Positions 30,480 to 41,185 of a stretch of 64,000 nucleotides of DNA are shown here, in pieces. Origin of the DNA: Mycolicibacterium pyrenivorans (lineage in GTDB: Bacteria; Actinomycetota; Actinomycetes; Mycobacteriales; Mycobacteriaceae); the NCBI RefSeq assembly GCF_025821625.1, contig NZ_JACKSH010000046.1, forward strand, positions 1,018 to 65,017, given 5' to 3'. Every line of letters begins with the position of its first letter. Position 1 is the first letter of the stretch. The position numbers and the translations under genes were made by a program. Under the pieces are notes generated by a model that saw only the letters and a list, made by a program, of their open reading frames with translations, made no database searches and was not told where the DNA came from.

Positions 30480-31859
30480 ATGGTCCAGAAATTCGATGCG
30501 ATCATCATCGGCGCGGGCCAGGCCGGCCCGCCGCTGGCCGGGCGGCTGACCGGCGCCGGGCAGACCGTTGCGGTCATCGAACGAAAGCTCGTCGGCGGGA
30601 CGTGCGTGAACTACGGCTGCATCCCCACCAAGACGCTGGTGGCCAGCGCTCACGCGGCGCACCTGGCGCGGCGCGGCGCCGAGTACGGGATCGGCACCGG
30701 GCCGGTCACCGTCGACATGGCGAAGGTCAAGGCGCGCAAGGACCGCATCAGCATCGGTGACCGCGAAGGCGTCGAGTCCTGGCTCGACGGTATGAAGGGC
30801 TGCACGCTGATTCGTGGCCACGCGCGGTTCGAGAGCCCGCAGACCGTGCGTGTCGGCGATGACCTCCTGCAGGCCGACCGGATCTTCCTCAACGTCGGCG
30901 GCCGGGCGGTGGCGCCGGACATGCCGGGTCTGGCCGACATCGACTACCTCACCAATGTCGGCATCCTCGAACTCGACACCGTGCCCGAGCATCTCGTGGT
31001 CATCGGCGGCAGCTACATCGCGCTGGAGTTCGCCCAGATGTACCGGCGTTTCGGCGCCGCGGTGACCGTCGTCGAGCGCGGGCCGCGTCTGACCGCCCGC
31101 GAAGACGAGGATGTCTCGGCGGCGATCAAGGACATCCTCGAAAACGAGGGCATCGACGTCGTGCTCGGCGCCGACGCGATCAGCCTGGCCAAACAGGACG
31201 GTGACTCGGGAGGGTTCACCGTCACACCCCGCGCCGGAGCGGCGCCGATCACAGGCAGTCACCTGCTCGTCGCGGTGGGACGGCAGCCCAACACCGACGA
31301 CCTCGGGCTCGACGCGGCCGGGGTCGAGACCGACCGCCGTGGCTACATCGTGGTCGACGACCAACTGCGCACCAGCGCCGAGAACATCTGGGCGATGGGT
31401 GACTGCAACGGACGCGGGGCATTCACCCACACGTCGTACAACGACTTCGAGATCGTCGCGGCCAACCTGCTCGACGACGATCCCCGCAAGGTGAGCGACC
31501 GCATCACCACCTACGCGCTCTACATCGACCCGCCCCTCGGCCGTGCCGGGATGACCGCTGACGAGGTCCGCCGGTCGGGCCGAAAAGCGTTGGTGGGCAA
31601 GCGCCCGATGACCAGGGTGGGCCGGGCGGTCGAAAAGGGCGAGACCCAGGGCTTCATGAAGGTGGTCGTCGACGCCGAGACCGAGCAGATCCTGGGGGCG
31701 TCGATTCTCGGGGTGGGCGGTGACGAGGTCGTGCAGGACATCCTCGACGTGATGACCGCCAAGCTGCCCTACACCGCGATCTCGCGCACCATGCACATCC
31801 ACCCGACCGTCAGCGAGTTGGTGCCCACGATGCTCCAGGACCTCAAGCCGCTGCAGTAG
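30480..31859 (+). CDS. FAD-dependent disulfide oxidoreductase (mercuric-reductase-like)
   Basis: This 459-residue class I flavoprotein has FAD motif GAGQAGPPLAGRL, redox-active disulfide GGTCVNYGCIPTK (about 40-52), NAD(P) motif VVIGGSYIALEFAQ (about 172-185), the second FAD motif IWAMGDCNGRGAFTHT and the C-terminal dimer domain with HIHPTVSELVP. It lacks the extra N-terminal HMA domain and C-terminal Cys pair of true mercuric reductases, so detoxification of mercury is unlikely. It may be a lipoamide-type or quinone reductase. It overlaps the facing flavodoxin-like gene by 17 nt. Confidence 0.88.
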   Translation: MVQKFDAIIIGAGQAGPPLAGRLTGAGQTVAVIERKLVGGTCVNYGCIPTKTLVASAHAAHLARRGAEYGIGTGPVTVDMAKVKARKDRISIGDREGVESWLDGMKGCTLIRGHARFESPQTVRVGDDLLQADRIFLNVGGRAVAPDMPGLADIDYLTNVGILELDTVPEHLVVIGGSYIALEFAQMYRRFGAAVTVVERGPRLTAREDEDVSAAIKDILENEGIDVVLGADAISLAKQDGDSGGFTVTPRAGAAPITGSHLLVAVGRQPNTDDLGLDAAGVETDRRGYIVVDDQLRTSAENIWAMGDCNGRGAFTHTSYNDFEIVAANLLDDDPRKVSDRITTYALYIDPPLGRAGMTADEVRRSGRKALVGKRPMTRVGRAVEKGETQGFMKVVVDAETEQILGASILGVGGDEVVQDILDVMTAKLPYTAISRTMHIHPTVSELVPTMLQDLKPLQ

Positions 31860-32433
31860 CCGCCCGTCCGGCGATGAGTTCGCCGGTGACCTGGGCGACC
31901 CGCTGCCCGAGATGACGGCAGGTCGCCACGTCGGCGGCATGGACCTGCTCGGGGTTGGCGTCGACATCGGTGGCCGCACCTGCGCCGAGGAAAAAGCCGA
32001 GACGGTTGAGGTCGTGCTCGCTGGCCGACGAGTGGTTCCACCCGGCGACCAGGCCCAGGTTGACCCAGTGCATGTGATGCTGGGCGGCGAACACCGCGAG
32101 TGACACCAGCGTCTGCAGTTTGTCGCCGCTCTTGCCGCCCGAGTTGGTGAAGCCCGCCGCGACCTTGTCGCCCCAGGTGCCCTCGATGCAGCGCCTGCCG
32201 GTCTTCTCGGCGAACGCCTGGAACCCGGCCGAGACGTTGCCCATGTAGGTCGCGCTGCCGAACACGATGGCGTCGGCGGTGTCGAGAAGCTGCCAGTCCC
32301 TGTCCGTGATCTGGTCGACGGCGATCGTGTCGACCTTCGCGCCGCCGTCACGGGCGCCCGCCGCGACGGCACCGGCGAGGACCGCGGTGTGGCCGAACCC
32401 CGAGTGGTAGGCGACTGCGATGGCAGCGGTCAT
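31843..32433 (-). CDS. Flavodoxin-fold NAD(P)H-dependent reductase
   Basis: This 196-residue protein of the NADPH-FMN reductase/WrbA-like fold has AYHSGFGHTAVLA (FMN phosphate loop, 8-20), FGSATYMGNVSAGFQ (about 58-72) and GFTNSGGKSGDKLQTL (about 93-108). It probably reduces quinones or flavins using NAD(P)H. ATG 32433 has the strong site AGGAGGAA. It overlaps the SRPBCC gene by 4 nt, so the two are in an ArsR-led unit. Confidence 0.85.
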   Translation of the reverse strand: MTAAIAVAYHSGFGHTAVLAGAVAAGARDGGAKVDTIAVDQITDRDWQLLDTADAIVFGSATYMGNVSAGFQAFAEKTGRRCIEGTWGDKVAAGFTNSGGKSGDKLQTLVSLAVFAAQHHMHWVNLGLVAGWNHSSASEHDLNRLGFFLGAGAATDVDANPEQVHAADVATCRHLGQRVAQVTGELIAGRAATAAA

Positions 32434-32945
32434 GGTGTTCCTCCTTCGGCGATGACTTCAAGGCGACGGGTGAGCCAGTCCGGCAACGGTTGTGCGGCGA
32501 GATGGGATTCGAGACGGTCGAGGAAGGCATGGGTGCCGCCGAGGAAGCCGCCGGCGCTGCGAACCCCGAGTCCGCGATGGCTGAAGCGCAGCAGCGTGGC
32601 CGATCCGTCGGGACCGTCGGGTTGCAGTTCGTAACGCACCACGCCGTCCTCGACGATCGGCTGCTTCCACTCGTGCTCGAACACATGCGGGGGATCCCAC
32701 ACCAGGATGCGGCCCGTCATCCGTTTGCGTTCCGGCGGAAGGGGCGGCCCGTCAGCGACCATGTCGATGAGCCCGCCCTCGCGCGCATCGATGGTGGTCG
32801 CTCCGAACCAGTGCCGGCGTTCGGCCGGATCGGTGATGGCGGCCCAGACCGCGTCGATGGGAAACGGCAGTCGGCGTTCGAAGTTCAGCACCGCGCGATC
32901 GCCGTCGATCGTCACCCGCCCGTCGCGCTCACCCATCCGACTCAC
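32430..32945 (-). CDS. SRPBCC (AHSA1-type) protein
   Basis: This 171-residue protein has the START-like fold of the Aha1-C group: FPIDAVWAAITDPAERRHWFG and HVFEHEWKQP. These proteins bind hydrophobic ligands, and such genes commonly pair with an ArsR regulator, as here. The start is GTG 32945 or ATG 32936; both overlap the ArsR end. The ligand is unknown. Confidence 0.85.
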   Translation of the reverse strand: MSRMGERDGRVTIDGDRAVLNFERRLPFPIDAVWAAITDPAERRHWFGATTIDAREGGLIDMVADGPPLPPERKRMTGRILVWDPPHVFEHEWKQPIVEDGVVRYELQPDGPDGSATLLRFSHRGLGVRSAGGFLGGTHAFLDRLESHLAAQPLPDWLTRRLEVIAEGGTP

Positions 32946-33249
32946 CGTGCCTGCGCTCCAGGTGGCGTTCCAGGGCGTCGAGGTGACCGGTCCAGTAGCG
33001 CCGGTAGCGCTCGATCCAGTCGTCGATGGCCACCAGGCCGTCGGCGCGCAGCGCGTAGATGCGGCGCTGCGCCTGCGGGCGTACCTCGACGAGACCGACC
33101 TCCCGCAACACCCTCAGGTGGCGCGACACGGTCGGCTGGGTCACGTCGGGCAGCGCCGCCACCAACTCTCCGGCGGTCCGCTCGCCCTCGGCCAAGACAT
33201 CCAAAAGGATCCGCCTATTCGGCTCGGCCACTGCTTCGAAAACATCCAC
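32929..33249 (-). CDS. ArsR-family transcription regulator
   Basis: This 106-residue winged-helix protein begins EAVAEPNRRILLDVLAEGERTAGELV, with recognition helix QPTVSRHLRVLREVGLV (about 36-52), and ends in a charged helix (RRYWTGHLDALERHLERRH) typical of ArsR proteins paired with AHSA1 proteins. No Cys pair for metals is present, so the signal is probably organic. GTG 33249 is the first in-frame start. A palindrome just upstream is its likely site. Confidence 0.9.
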   Translation of the reverse strand: MDVFEAVAEPNRRILLDVLAEGERTAGELVAALPDVTQPTVSRHLRVLREVGLVEVRPQAQRRIYALRADGLVAIDDWIERYRRYWTGHLDALERHLERRHGESDG

Positions 33250-33268
33250 AGCAGTGAGTATTGCAACT

Positions 33269-33282
33269 CATCTATATAGATG
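33269..33282. promoter_or_regulatory. Likely ArsR operator overlapping a -10 region
   Basis: CATCTATATAGATG is a perfect 14-bp palindrome 20 bp before the ArsR start. Its AT-rich centre contains TATAGAT, a good -10 on the minus strand, so bound regulator would block the promoter. It is the most AT-rich stretch in this area. Confidence 0.5.
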
Positions 33283-33291
33283 CAAGAGAAT

Positions 33292-33813
33292 TTACAGTGA
33301 CGTGCGGCGGGCCGCACGGAGCATCCGGAGTTGACCGATCTCGGCGACGTTCTTGGTCAGCTCCACGGTCACCCACAGCACGGTGTCGGCCGCAGTGCGT
33401 TCGACGTCGGCGGCCCAGGGAAACACCGCGGGAGCCGCGAGGTCCTGATCGGACACGGCCGACAACACATTCCGCCACTGCGCGGCAAGCACTCTGAGCC
33501 GCGACACCGATCCCGCGCCGTCTCCGGGCCACAGGACATCGGACCAGTCCGCAGGAGTGCCGCCGGCCATGGCGCTGATCGCCGCGGACCACCAGTAGTC
33601 GATATGCCAGGTCAGCCACGCGATCGTCGGCACCGGCACCGGGTCGGGCTCCACCTCCGCGAAGTCCGGTCTCCACATCCCGGCGTCGTCCGGACGGACC
33701 GTCCAGCACAGGTCGGCCGGCTCCCACAGGAAATCGCCCTCGACGAGCGCCGACAGATGAAGCTCTGCCAGCGACCAGGCGAGCTCGAACTGCCTGCGCG
33801 CCACGACGATCAC
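33292..33813 (-). CDS. DinB-like protein
   Basis: This 173-residue four-helix protein of the DinB_2 type has WHIDYWWSAAIS, with the family His, and a late VTVELTKNVAEIGQLR, a helix with a possible metal ligand set. Members bind divalent metals, and some are thiol transferases using mycothiol; the activity here is not known. GTG 33813 overlaps the thioesterase stop as GTGA, so it is co-translated with it. Confidence 0.75.
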   Translation of the reverse strand: MIVVARRQFELAWSLAELHLSALVEGDFLWEPADLCWTVRPDDAGMWRPDFAEVEPDPVPVPTIAWLTWHIDYWWSAAISAMAGGTPADWSDVLWPGDGAGSVSRLRVLAAQWRNVLSAVSDQDLAAPAVFPWAADVERTAADTVLWVTVELTKNVAEIGQLRMLRAARRTSL

Positions 33814-34616
33814 GAGCGGCGCTGCACCAGCAAGGTCTGCGCACATGTGCCGATGAAGCCCTCACGGTCGAAGATCTCCGCGTTCGTCACGCCGATGCCG
33901 TCCGGCCCGATCGACCCGCGAGAACGCAGCCCGAAATCGGCCCTCACGGGTAGTCGATGGAGATGTACGACGGTGTCGGTGTTCATGAAGACGAACCGTT
34001 GCGGGTCCAGCGCCGCACCGATCCCGTTGGCCGAGTCGACAACCATGGCCAGACGTTGCAGCGGCGTCGTCGGCTCCGAATCCACCAACGGCACCAACGG
34101 ACTCAGCCAGGCCTCGGCGGCGGCACCCTCGGCCGTCGCCTGCCTGCGCCAACTCACCGTCTCCAGGTAGCCCGGCGCACCGTCCCAGGCGTGCGCCACC
34201 CCGGACGCGTCGCCTTCGACGAGCGGGGGGTACCGGTCGGTGGCGGCGTCTCGGGTGTCACTCGGCGCGAGCAGCCACGCGGTCACGCGGGCGACAGCCC
34301 GCCGGCTGCCGTCGGGTCGGTCGACGCTCATCTCGGCCACCATCATCGAGATCCGGCTGCCAGGCCGGTCCACCCACGCCCGGACCCGCACGGTCGTCAC
34401 GGGTATGGCACCCAGGATGTCCAGCGTCAGCCGGCCGATCCGAAGTCCGGCACCGGCGGTGCGGCCGCTGAGGTCCTCGATCGCCCTGGTCAACAACGCC
34501 AGCGGCGGGGATCCGTGCTGAATCTCGGGATCCCAGTTGCTGCGGGTGCCGTCGGTCGAGGTGAAGACCGCGTACTCACCGTCAGCGGGCAGCCGACGGA
34601 ACAGGCATTCGATCAC
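33810..34616 (-). CDS. Acyl-CoA thioesterase (TesB-like double hotdog)
   Basis: This 268-residue protein with two hotdog halves carries the N-terminal WDPEIQHGSPPLALL and the second-half DSANGIGAAL and RFVFMNTDTVVHLHR. It is likely to hydrolyse acyl-CoA thioesters. The GTG 34616 start overlaps the RecB-like gene stop as GTGA. It is second in a three-gene run: nuclease, thioesterase, DinB-like. Confidence 0.82.
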   Translation of the reverse strand: MIECLFRRLPADGEYAVFTSTDGTRSNWDPEIQHGSPPLALLTRAIEDLSGRTAGAGLRIGRLTLDILGAIPVTTVRVRAWVDRPGSRISMMVAEMSVDRPDGSRRAVARVTAWLLAPSDTRDAATDRYPPLVEGDASGVAHAWDGAPGYLETVSWRRQATAEGAAAEAWLSPLVPLVDSEPTTPLQRLAMVVDSANGIGAALDPQRFVFMNTDTVVHLHRLPVRADFGLRSRGSIGPDGIGVTNAEIFDREGFIGTCAQTLLVQRRS

Positions 34617-35491
34617 GCAGCGGGCTCCGCGGCCTGCAGCACCGCGTCCGGGTCACCCTCGTCGAGGGCTTCGGGCCAGCCCGGATACGGCGGGGGAGTG
34701 CCACCGAAGGCCGGGCAGTGGGCGCGGTGCGCGCACCAGTCGCACAACCGTGACGGACGCGGCCGGAAATCACCTGTCACGCCCGCAGATTGGATCGCCC
34801 GCCAGATCGCCATCAACGTCTTTTCGAAGCGCAGCAGCTCATCGAGGTCGGGCGTGTAGTCCAGCACCTGGCTGTCGGCGAGGTACAGCAGCCGCAACCG
34901 GGCCGGCATCACGCCCCGCGAGCGAAACAGGGCCACCGCGTAGAACTTCATCTGGAACATGGCCTTGAATTCGGCGAGAGCCCGAGCCTCCGGCGGCGCC
35001 TTACCCGTCTTGTAGTCGACCACCCGCAACTCGCCCGTCGGCGCGACGTCGATGCGGTCGACGAAGCCGCGCAGCAGGGTGCCGTCCACCAGTTCGACCT
35101 CGACGCGTTGCTCGCAGCTCTGCGGATCGAAGCGGGTGGGGTCTTCCAATCGGTAGTACCCCGACAGCAGCGCCCGCGCCTGCTCGAGGAGTTCGGTCTG
35201 CAGCGCCGGATCGATGTCGGCGAGCACCGACGGCTGCTCGGCGAGGACGCGCTCCCATGCTGGCGTCACCAGCGACACCGCTGCCTCGGGGCCGCGCTCG
35301 GCGGCGGGAAGGGCATACAGCTGTTCGAGCGCGGCATGCACCACCGACCCGCGCACCTGTGCGGAGGACGAGGGCTCCGGCAACCGGTCGATCGCCCGGA
35401 AGCGGTACAGCAGCGGACATTGCTTGAAATCACTGGCGCGCGACGGAGACAGCGCCGGACGCCGCGCCGGCCGTCCCGTCTGCTCGCTCAT
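34613..35491 (-). CDS. RecB-family exonuclease (PD-(D/E)XK, Cas4-like)
   Basis: This 292-residue nuclease has SPSRASDFKQCPLLYRFR with the first Cys, GSVVHAALEQLY, the core motif RGFVDRID...LRVVDYKTGK (catalytic Asp, Asp and Lys), QMKFYAVAL, and the late CDWCAHRAHCP which, with the first Cys, would ligate a 4Fe-4S cluster. It matches the Rv2119 group. The role in DNA repair is inferred. ATG 35491 is chosen; TACGCT lies 6 nt before it, a leaderless pattern. Confidence 0.9.
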   Translation of the reverse strand: MSEQTGRPARRPALSPSRASDFKQCPLLYRFRAIDRLPEPSSSAQVRGSVVHAALEQLYALPAAERGPEAAVSLVTPAWERVLAEQPSVLADIDPALQTELLEQARALLSGYYRLEDPTRFDPQSCEQRVEVELVDGTLLRGFVDRIDVAPTGELRVVDYKTGKAPPEARALAEFKAMFQMKFYAVALFRSRGVMPARLRLLYLADSQVLDYTPDLDELLRFEKTLMAIWRAIQSAGVTGDFRPRPSRLCDWCAHRAHCPAFGGTPPPYPGWPEALDEGDPDAVLQAAEPAA

Positions 35492-35497
35492 GAAACC

Positions 35498-35503
35498 AGC
35501 GTA
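35498..35503 (-). promoter_or_regulatory. -10 box (TACGCT) for the leaderless RecB-like gene
   Basis: Minus-strand TACGCT is followed by 6 nt and the ATG at 35491. No ribosome site is visible. Confidence 0.45.
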
Positions 35504-35569
35504 TGACCGAGGTGAGACAAATCCCGGCAACCCCGCGCACCCGCCGCGGCGCGTCTACTGGCAGGCTGA

Positions 35570-36792
<1,223 letters not shown>

Positions 36793-36796
36793 GCGC

Positions 36797-37378
36797 TCAG
36801 CGCGGCGGCGTCGGTGGCGGCGGTGGGGCAGGCGGCGGGTTCTGCCCGTCGTCGAGTTGCAGCAGCAGGTCGGCGGTCTGCCGTGTCAGCTGCCACGAAC
36901 CTGCGGCCGGGACGAACTCCATCGGATAGCTGAACTCGCCACCCTGAGGGTTGGCGGTCCTGACCACCACCGTCGCGACGACGTTGCCCGGATTGGCCTG
37001 TGACCAGGCCAGGTCTCGTGCCTCGAACGTCAGGGGCAGCGAGCCGTTGTCACGCAGCGCGATACCGAAGCGGTCGAGACCGGCGGCCTCGTCGGCCGTG
37101 CCCTCTTCGATGAGGTCGACCTTCTGGGAGCCGGGGACGGCCGGATCGGCCAACCTGCTCATCACATCGATCAGCGCACTGTCACGTGGCAGCGGAGGGC
37201 CGCCGGGGGCGGGCGGCGCCGGTGGGGGCATCCCGACGGAGGGCGCGGGTGACGTCTCGACGGACGGCGACGCCGCCGGATGCTCGGGTTGACCCGACTG
37301 ACCACACCCGCTCAGCCCGAACGCCGCCACGAATGTGGCGGCGCTCAGGGCCAAAGCAGTGCGACGCACCCGCGTCAT
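36797..37378 (-). CDS. lppK: Lipoprotein LppK, MTB12-like domain
   Basis: This 193-residue exported protein has signal RRTALALSAATFVAAFGLSGC with lipobox GLSGC, then a Pro-rich linker, a compact domain (GSQKVDLIEEGTADEAAGLDRF, WQLTRQTADLLLQL) and a Pro-rich C-terminus. The domain resembles the secreted MTB12 fold found in the next gene. The place and lipobox match lppK (Rv2116). Function unknown. Confidence 0.85.
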   Translation of the reverse strand: MTRVRRTALALSAATFVAAFGLSGCGQSGQPEHPAASPSVETSPAPSVGMPPPAPPAPGGPPLPRDSALIDVMSRLADPAVPGSQKVDLIEEGTADEAAGLDRFGIALRDNGSLPLTFEARDLAWSQANPGNVVATVVVRTANPQGGEFSYPMEFVPAAGSWQLTRQTADLLLQLDDGQNPPPAPPPPPTPPR

Positions 37379-37398
37379 GATTCGGTAAGAACCGGAGA

Positions 37399-37917
37399 TC
37401 AGCCCACAGACGACATCAGGGCCATCGCCGACTGCTTCGAAAGCTGCCAGCCGGTCGGGCTCGGACCCGCGATGAACGTCAACGGCTGGGTCGCGACCGC
37501 GCCGGACGGGGCCGATGCGGTGACGTTGGCCGTGACGACGGGGCCGTTCTGGTCGATGTCGGTGATGGAGAAGCTCAGCGGGAAGTAGCCCTTGGCCGCG
37601 GCGTTGTTGTACCCGCTGTCGGCCACTCTGGCCTCGATCCGCCCGAGGCCGCCCTGCACGTAGCTGGCCTTGCCTGCGGAGAACGAGCCCGGTCCCGCCA
37701 GCGCGCTCAGCGTCGACACCAGCGGTCCCTGGAGGTCGGGAGCCGGTGCGGCAGGCAGCGGCACGTCGAAGACCACCGGCTGCACCGCGGGCTGCGCTGG
37801 GGCGCCCACGGCTCCAGAGCCTGCTGCAATCGAGGTCACACCCGCTGCGGCAGCGCCCACCACTACGGCTGCTGCTGCTCCAGCTGTCAAGCTGGTAACG
37901 AGGGTTTTCAGGGTCAC
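37399..37917 (-). CDS. Secreted MTB12-like low-molecular-weight antigen
   Basis: This 172-residue exported protein has a long Ala-rich signal (LTAGAAAAVVVGAAAAGVTS) without a lipobox Cys, then PVVFDVPLPAAPAP and the core SYVQGGLGRIEARVADS, close to M. tuberculosis MTB12/CFP-2. GTG 37917 is chosen since GGAAGGA lies just before it; ATG 37947 would place extra residues ahead of the signal. It lies tandem with lppK, a probable duplicate pair. Function is unknown beyond being a T-cell antigen in other species. Confidence 0.85.
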   Translation of the reverse strand: MTLKTLVTSLTAGAAAAVVVGAAAAGVTSIAAGSGAVGAPAQPAVQPVVFDVPLPAAPAPDLQGPLVSTLSALAGPGSFSAGKASYVQGGLGRIEARVADSGYNNAAAKGYFPLSFSITDIDQNGPVVTANVTASAPSGAVATQPLTFIAGPSPTGWQLSKQSAMALMSSVG

Positions 37918-38063
37918 GGCTGTCCTTCCGTTCGGCCGACTGATCATCTGAGGCTAACAGTGTTGCTGGTGTGTCGAATTCCTACACCGCACACAAAGAC
38001 TGAATCGCCGGTAGCGTTGAAGTTGTTACCGCACCAACATCCGGTGTGGGAAAGGAGCTCAGC

Positions 38064-39911
38064 ATGAGTGAGTCCGAACGTTCTGAGGCCTCTGACGTCT
38101 TTGGGACATCTCCCGATAGCGAGCTGTCCCCAGAGGATGCTGCAGAACTGGAACAGCTGCGCCGCGAGGCTGCGCTCCTTCGTGAGCAGCTCGAAAATGC
38201 GGTAGGCCCACAGAGTGGACTCCGCAGTGCGCGTGACGTCCACCAGCTCGAGGCGCGGATCGACTCGCTCGCCGCCCGCAACGCCAAGCTCATGGACACC
38301 CTCAAGGAAGCGCGCCAGCAGTTGCTGGCCCTCCGCGAGGAGGTCGACCGGCTCGGCCAGCCGCCCAGCGGCTACGGCGTGCTGCTGTCGGTCCAGGAGG
38401 ACGACACCGTCGACGTGTTCACCTCGGGTCGCAAGATGCGGCTCACCTGCTCGCCGAACATCGACACCAAGGAACTCAAGCAGGGGCAGACGGTCCGTCT
38501 CAACGAGGCGCTGACCGTCGTGGAAGCGGGCCACTTCGAGGCCGTCGGCGAGATCTGCACGCTGCGGGAGATCCTCTCCGACGGGCATCGGGCGCTGGTC
38601 ATCGGTCACGCGGACGAGGAGCGCATCGTGTGGCTCGCCGAGCCGCTGGTGGCCGCCGAGCACCTGCCCGACGGTTCGTACGCCGATGAAGACGATCTGA
38701 CTGACGACCGGCCGCGCAAGCTGCGCCCGGGTGACTCGCTGCTCGTCGACACCAAGGCCGGCTACGCGTTCGAGCGCATCCCGAAGGCCGAGGTCGAGGA
38801 TCTCGTGCTCGAAGAGGTGCCCGACGTCAGCTACAACGACATCGGCGGCCTGGGTCGTCAGATCGAGCAGATCCGCGACGCGGTCGAGTTGCCGTTCCTG
38901 CACAAGGAGCTCTACCGGGAGTACTCGCTGCGCCCACCCAAAGGCGTGCTGCTCTACGGTCCGCCCGGCTGCGGCAAGACGCTGATCGCCAAGGCCGTGG
39001 CCAACTCGCTGGCCAAGAAGATGGCCGAGGTGCGCGGCGACGACGCCCGCGAGGCGAAGTCGTACTTCCTCAACATCAAGGGCCCCGAACTGCTCAACAA
39101 GTTCGTCGGCGAGACCGAACGCCACATCCGGCTCATCTTCCAGCGGGCACGGGAGAAGGCGTCGGAGGGCACCCCGGTCATCGTGTTCTTCGACGAGATG
39201 GACTCCATCTTCCGCACCCGCGGCACCGGGGTCAGCTCCGACGTCGAAACCACCGTCGTCCCACAGCTTCTCAGTGAGATCGACGGCGTGGAAGGCCTGG
39301 AGAACGTCATCGTGATCGGCGCCTCCAACCGCGAGGACATGATCGACCCGGCGATCCTGCGGCCCGGCCGCCTGGACGTCAAGATCAAGATCGAGCGGCC
39401 GGACGCCGAGTCGGCGCAGGACATCTTCAGCAAGTACCTCACCGAGCAACTCCCGATCAACGACGACGACCTCGCCGAGTTCAGCGGCGACCGGTCGCTG
39501 ACCATCAAGGCGATGATCGAGAAGGTCGTCGACCGCATGTACGCCGAGATCGACGACAACCGGTTCCTGGAGGTCACCTATGCCAACGGTGACAAGGAAG
39601 TCATGTACTTCAAGGACTTCAACTCCGGGGCGATGATCCAGAACGTCGTCGACCGGGCGAAGAAGAACGCGATCAAGTCGGTGCTGGAGACCGGCCAGCG
39701 AGGCCTGCGCATCCAGCATCTCCTCGACTCGATCGTCGACGAATTCGCCGAGAACGAGGACCTGCCCAACACCACCAATCCCGACGACTGGGCCCGTATC
39801 TCGGGCAAGAAGGGCGAGCGGATCGTGTACATCCGCACGCTCGTCACCGGCAAGAGTTCGAGTGCGAGCAGGGCCATTGATACCGAGTCGAACCTGGGGC
39901 AGTACCTCTAG
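38064..39911 (+). CDS. mpa: Proteasome-activating ATPase Mpa (ARC)
   Basis: This hexameric AAA unfoldase binds Pup with its coiled coils and threads pupylated proteins into the 20S core. The 615 residues include the N-terminal coiled coil (about 30-95), two OB folds (about 96-245), AAA Walker A GPPGCGKT (about 302-309), Walker [10 protein letters not shown], Arg-finger region ILRPGRLD, and C-terminal GQYL, the tail that docks into the core. ATG 38064 follows GAAAGGAG. It is the usual first gene of the Pup-proteasome locus. Confidence 0.98.
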   Translation: MSESERSEASDVFGTSPDSELSPEDAAELEQLRREAALLREQLENAVGPQSGLRSARDVHQLEARIDSLAARNAKLMDTLKEARQQLLALREEVDRLGQPPSGYGVLLSVQEDDTVDVFTSGRKMRLTCSPNIDTKELKQGQTVRLNEALTVVEAGHFEAVGEICTLREILSDGHRALVIGHADEERIVWLAEPLVAAEHLPDGSYADEDDLTDDRPRKLRPGDSLLVDTKAGYAFERIPKAEVEDLVLEEVPDVSYNDIGGLGRQIEQIRDAVELPFLHKELYREYSLRPPKGVLLYGPPGCGKTLIAKAVANSLAKKMAEVRGDDAREAKSYFLNIKGPELLNKFVGETERHIRLIFQRAREKASEGTPVIVFFDEMDSIFRTRGTGVSSDVETTVVPQLLSEIDGVEGLENVIVIGASNREDMIDPAILRPGRLDVKIKIERPDAESAQDIFSKYLTEQLPINDDDLAEFSGDRSLTIKAMIEKVVDRMYAEIDDNRFLEVTYANGDKEVMYFKDFNSGAMIQNVVDRAKKNAIKSVLETGQRGLRIQHLLDSIVDEFAENEDLPNTTNPDDWARISGKKGERIVYIRTLVTGKSSSASRAIDTESNLGQYL

Positions 39912-40510
39912 CGCACCAGCGAATAACTGTTGGTCAGGTCGTCCTGCAGAACCTGGGCGGCCTGACTGCTGGTATCGATCCGCAGGTCGTCGTCGAGGAC
40001 GCGCATGCGGTACGACCAACCCTGGGGCAGGTCGAGGCGGGTCGCGAGCCCAGGAAGGTCCTCGTAGGCCAGTGCGGGGTCGACGACCTGGCTCCACGTC
40101 TGCATCACCCAACGGCCACCGCCCGGATCGGTGAGCTCGAAGACGGGTTCACCCGAGTCGAACACGAACACCGCGTTGCGGCTGACCTCATTGGACAGGT
40201 AGGGCGCCGGGTTCATCGACGTCAACTCGACGGCCGCCTGCCGGATCATGTCGATGCCGCCGAACGCCGCGGTCTCCGGCTGGCCGGACATGTCCTTCTC
40301 GATGCTGTCCATCAGCCAGTACCGTGGCCCGTTGAGCAGCGCCGCTGCCGCTCCGTGCTCCTCGGCCAGGGAGTCGGCGTCGAGTTGCGACCACAACTCG
40401 GCGGGGCAGTCGTTGAGCGGAAACGTGTTGTACACGGTGGCTCGCGGGCCGCCTGCCCCGACGCTGATCAGCAACACCTCGCCGTAACGCTTGCCGCGCA
40501 GGTCGTCCAC
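39908..40510 (-). CDS. Conserved hypothetical protein, Rv2114-like
   Basis: This protein of about 200 residues faces mpa and overlaps its stop by 4 nt. It starts at GTG 40510 ([16 protein letters not shown]); the open frame upstream of this has no homology and is ignored. The core has [18 protein letters not shown] and [13 protein letters not shown]. Position and length match Rv2114. No known domain, signal or membrane helix is seen. Confidence 0.75.
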   Translation of the reverse strand: MDDLRGKRYGEVLLISVGAGGPRATVYNTFPLNDCPAELWSQLDADSLAEEHGAAAALLNGPRYWLMDSIEKDMSGQPETAAFGGIDMIRQAAVELTSMNPAPYLSNEVSRNAVFVFDSGEPVFELTDPGGGRWVMQTWSQVVDPALAYEDLPGLATRLDLPQGWSYRMRVLDDDLRIDTSSQAAQVLQDDLTNSYSLVR

Positions 40511-40615
40511 GGCAGTGAATCTAGCGCTCGCGACGTTCGCGTCGTGCGGATCCGCGCGCGGAGTTGAGGAATTTTGCCCATTTCCGGCGGAAGGGAGGAG
40601 GTTTACAGTCAAGAC

Positions 40616-41143
40616 GTGACGGCGAAGCGCCCCTTTCTGGCCCTGCTCATCCTGGCCCCGATGGCGGCAGGCTGCCAGTTCTCGTTCTCCTCCGGCGGCC
40701 CGGACTACGAAAAGCTCGAGACCGCGATCGCCGACGAGCTCAACACGCAGTACTCCGCCATATCCCGCCAGGTGTCGGCCGTCGAGTGTCCTCGTCCGTC
40801 GAGCCCGCCGAAAGCGGGGGCGAGCTTCAACTGCATCGCCGACCTCGACGGCAACGACGTCCGCGTGGAGGTCAAGTTCACCGACGACGACTACAACGTC
40901 GACTTCGCCACGCTCGACTCGGTCTATGACCTCGCCGAGACGGAAAAGGGCTTGTCCGAGGAGGTCTCGAAGGATTACGGCTTCGACGTCACCGTCCGCT
41001 GCGGCAACGGGCTCAAGGTCGTGGCCGTGGGTCAATCGTTCGACTGCGAGGCCGCCGATCGCCGAGGGGACACCAGGCCGGTGAGAGTCACTGCAGCCGG
41101 CCCGGACGGTGAAGACACCTGGGAAGTCATCGGGGGGCGCTGA
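40616..41143 (+). CDS. DUF4333 lipoprotein
   Basis: This 175-residue exported protein has signal PFLALLILAPMAAGC with lipobox MAAGC. Two related domains of about 70 residues follow (DYEKLETAIADELN...CP and GLSEEVSKDYGFDVTVRC), typical of mycobacterial DUF4333 proteins. GTG 40616 follows AAGGGAGGAGG, a strong ribosome site. Function unknown. Confidence 0.87.
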   Translation: MTAKRPFLALLILAPMAAGCQFSFSSGGPDYEKLETAIADELNTQYSAISRQVSAVECPRPSSPPKAGASFNCIADLDGNDVRVEVKFTDDDYNVDFATLDSVYDLAETEKGLSEEVSKDYGFDVTVRCGNGLKVVAVGQSFDCEAADRRGDTRPVRVTAAGPDGEDTWEVIGGR

Positions 41144-41185
41144 GCGGGCGCCGCAGCCACGACATCTGAGATAGCCTGCCTGCCA

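Noticed and set aside
30480-31859. Mercury resistance (merA)
   Set aside because: The extra N-terminal metal domain, the C-terminal Cys pair and any mer operon genes are missing, although the redox disulfide is shared.
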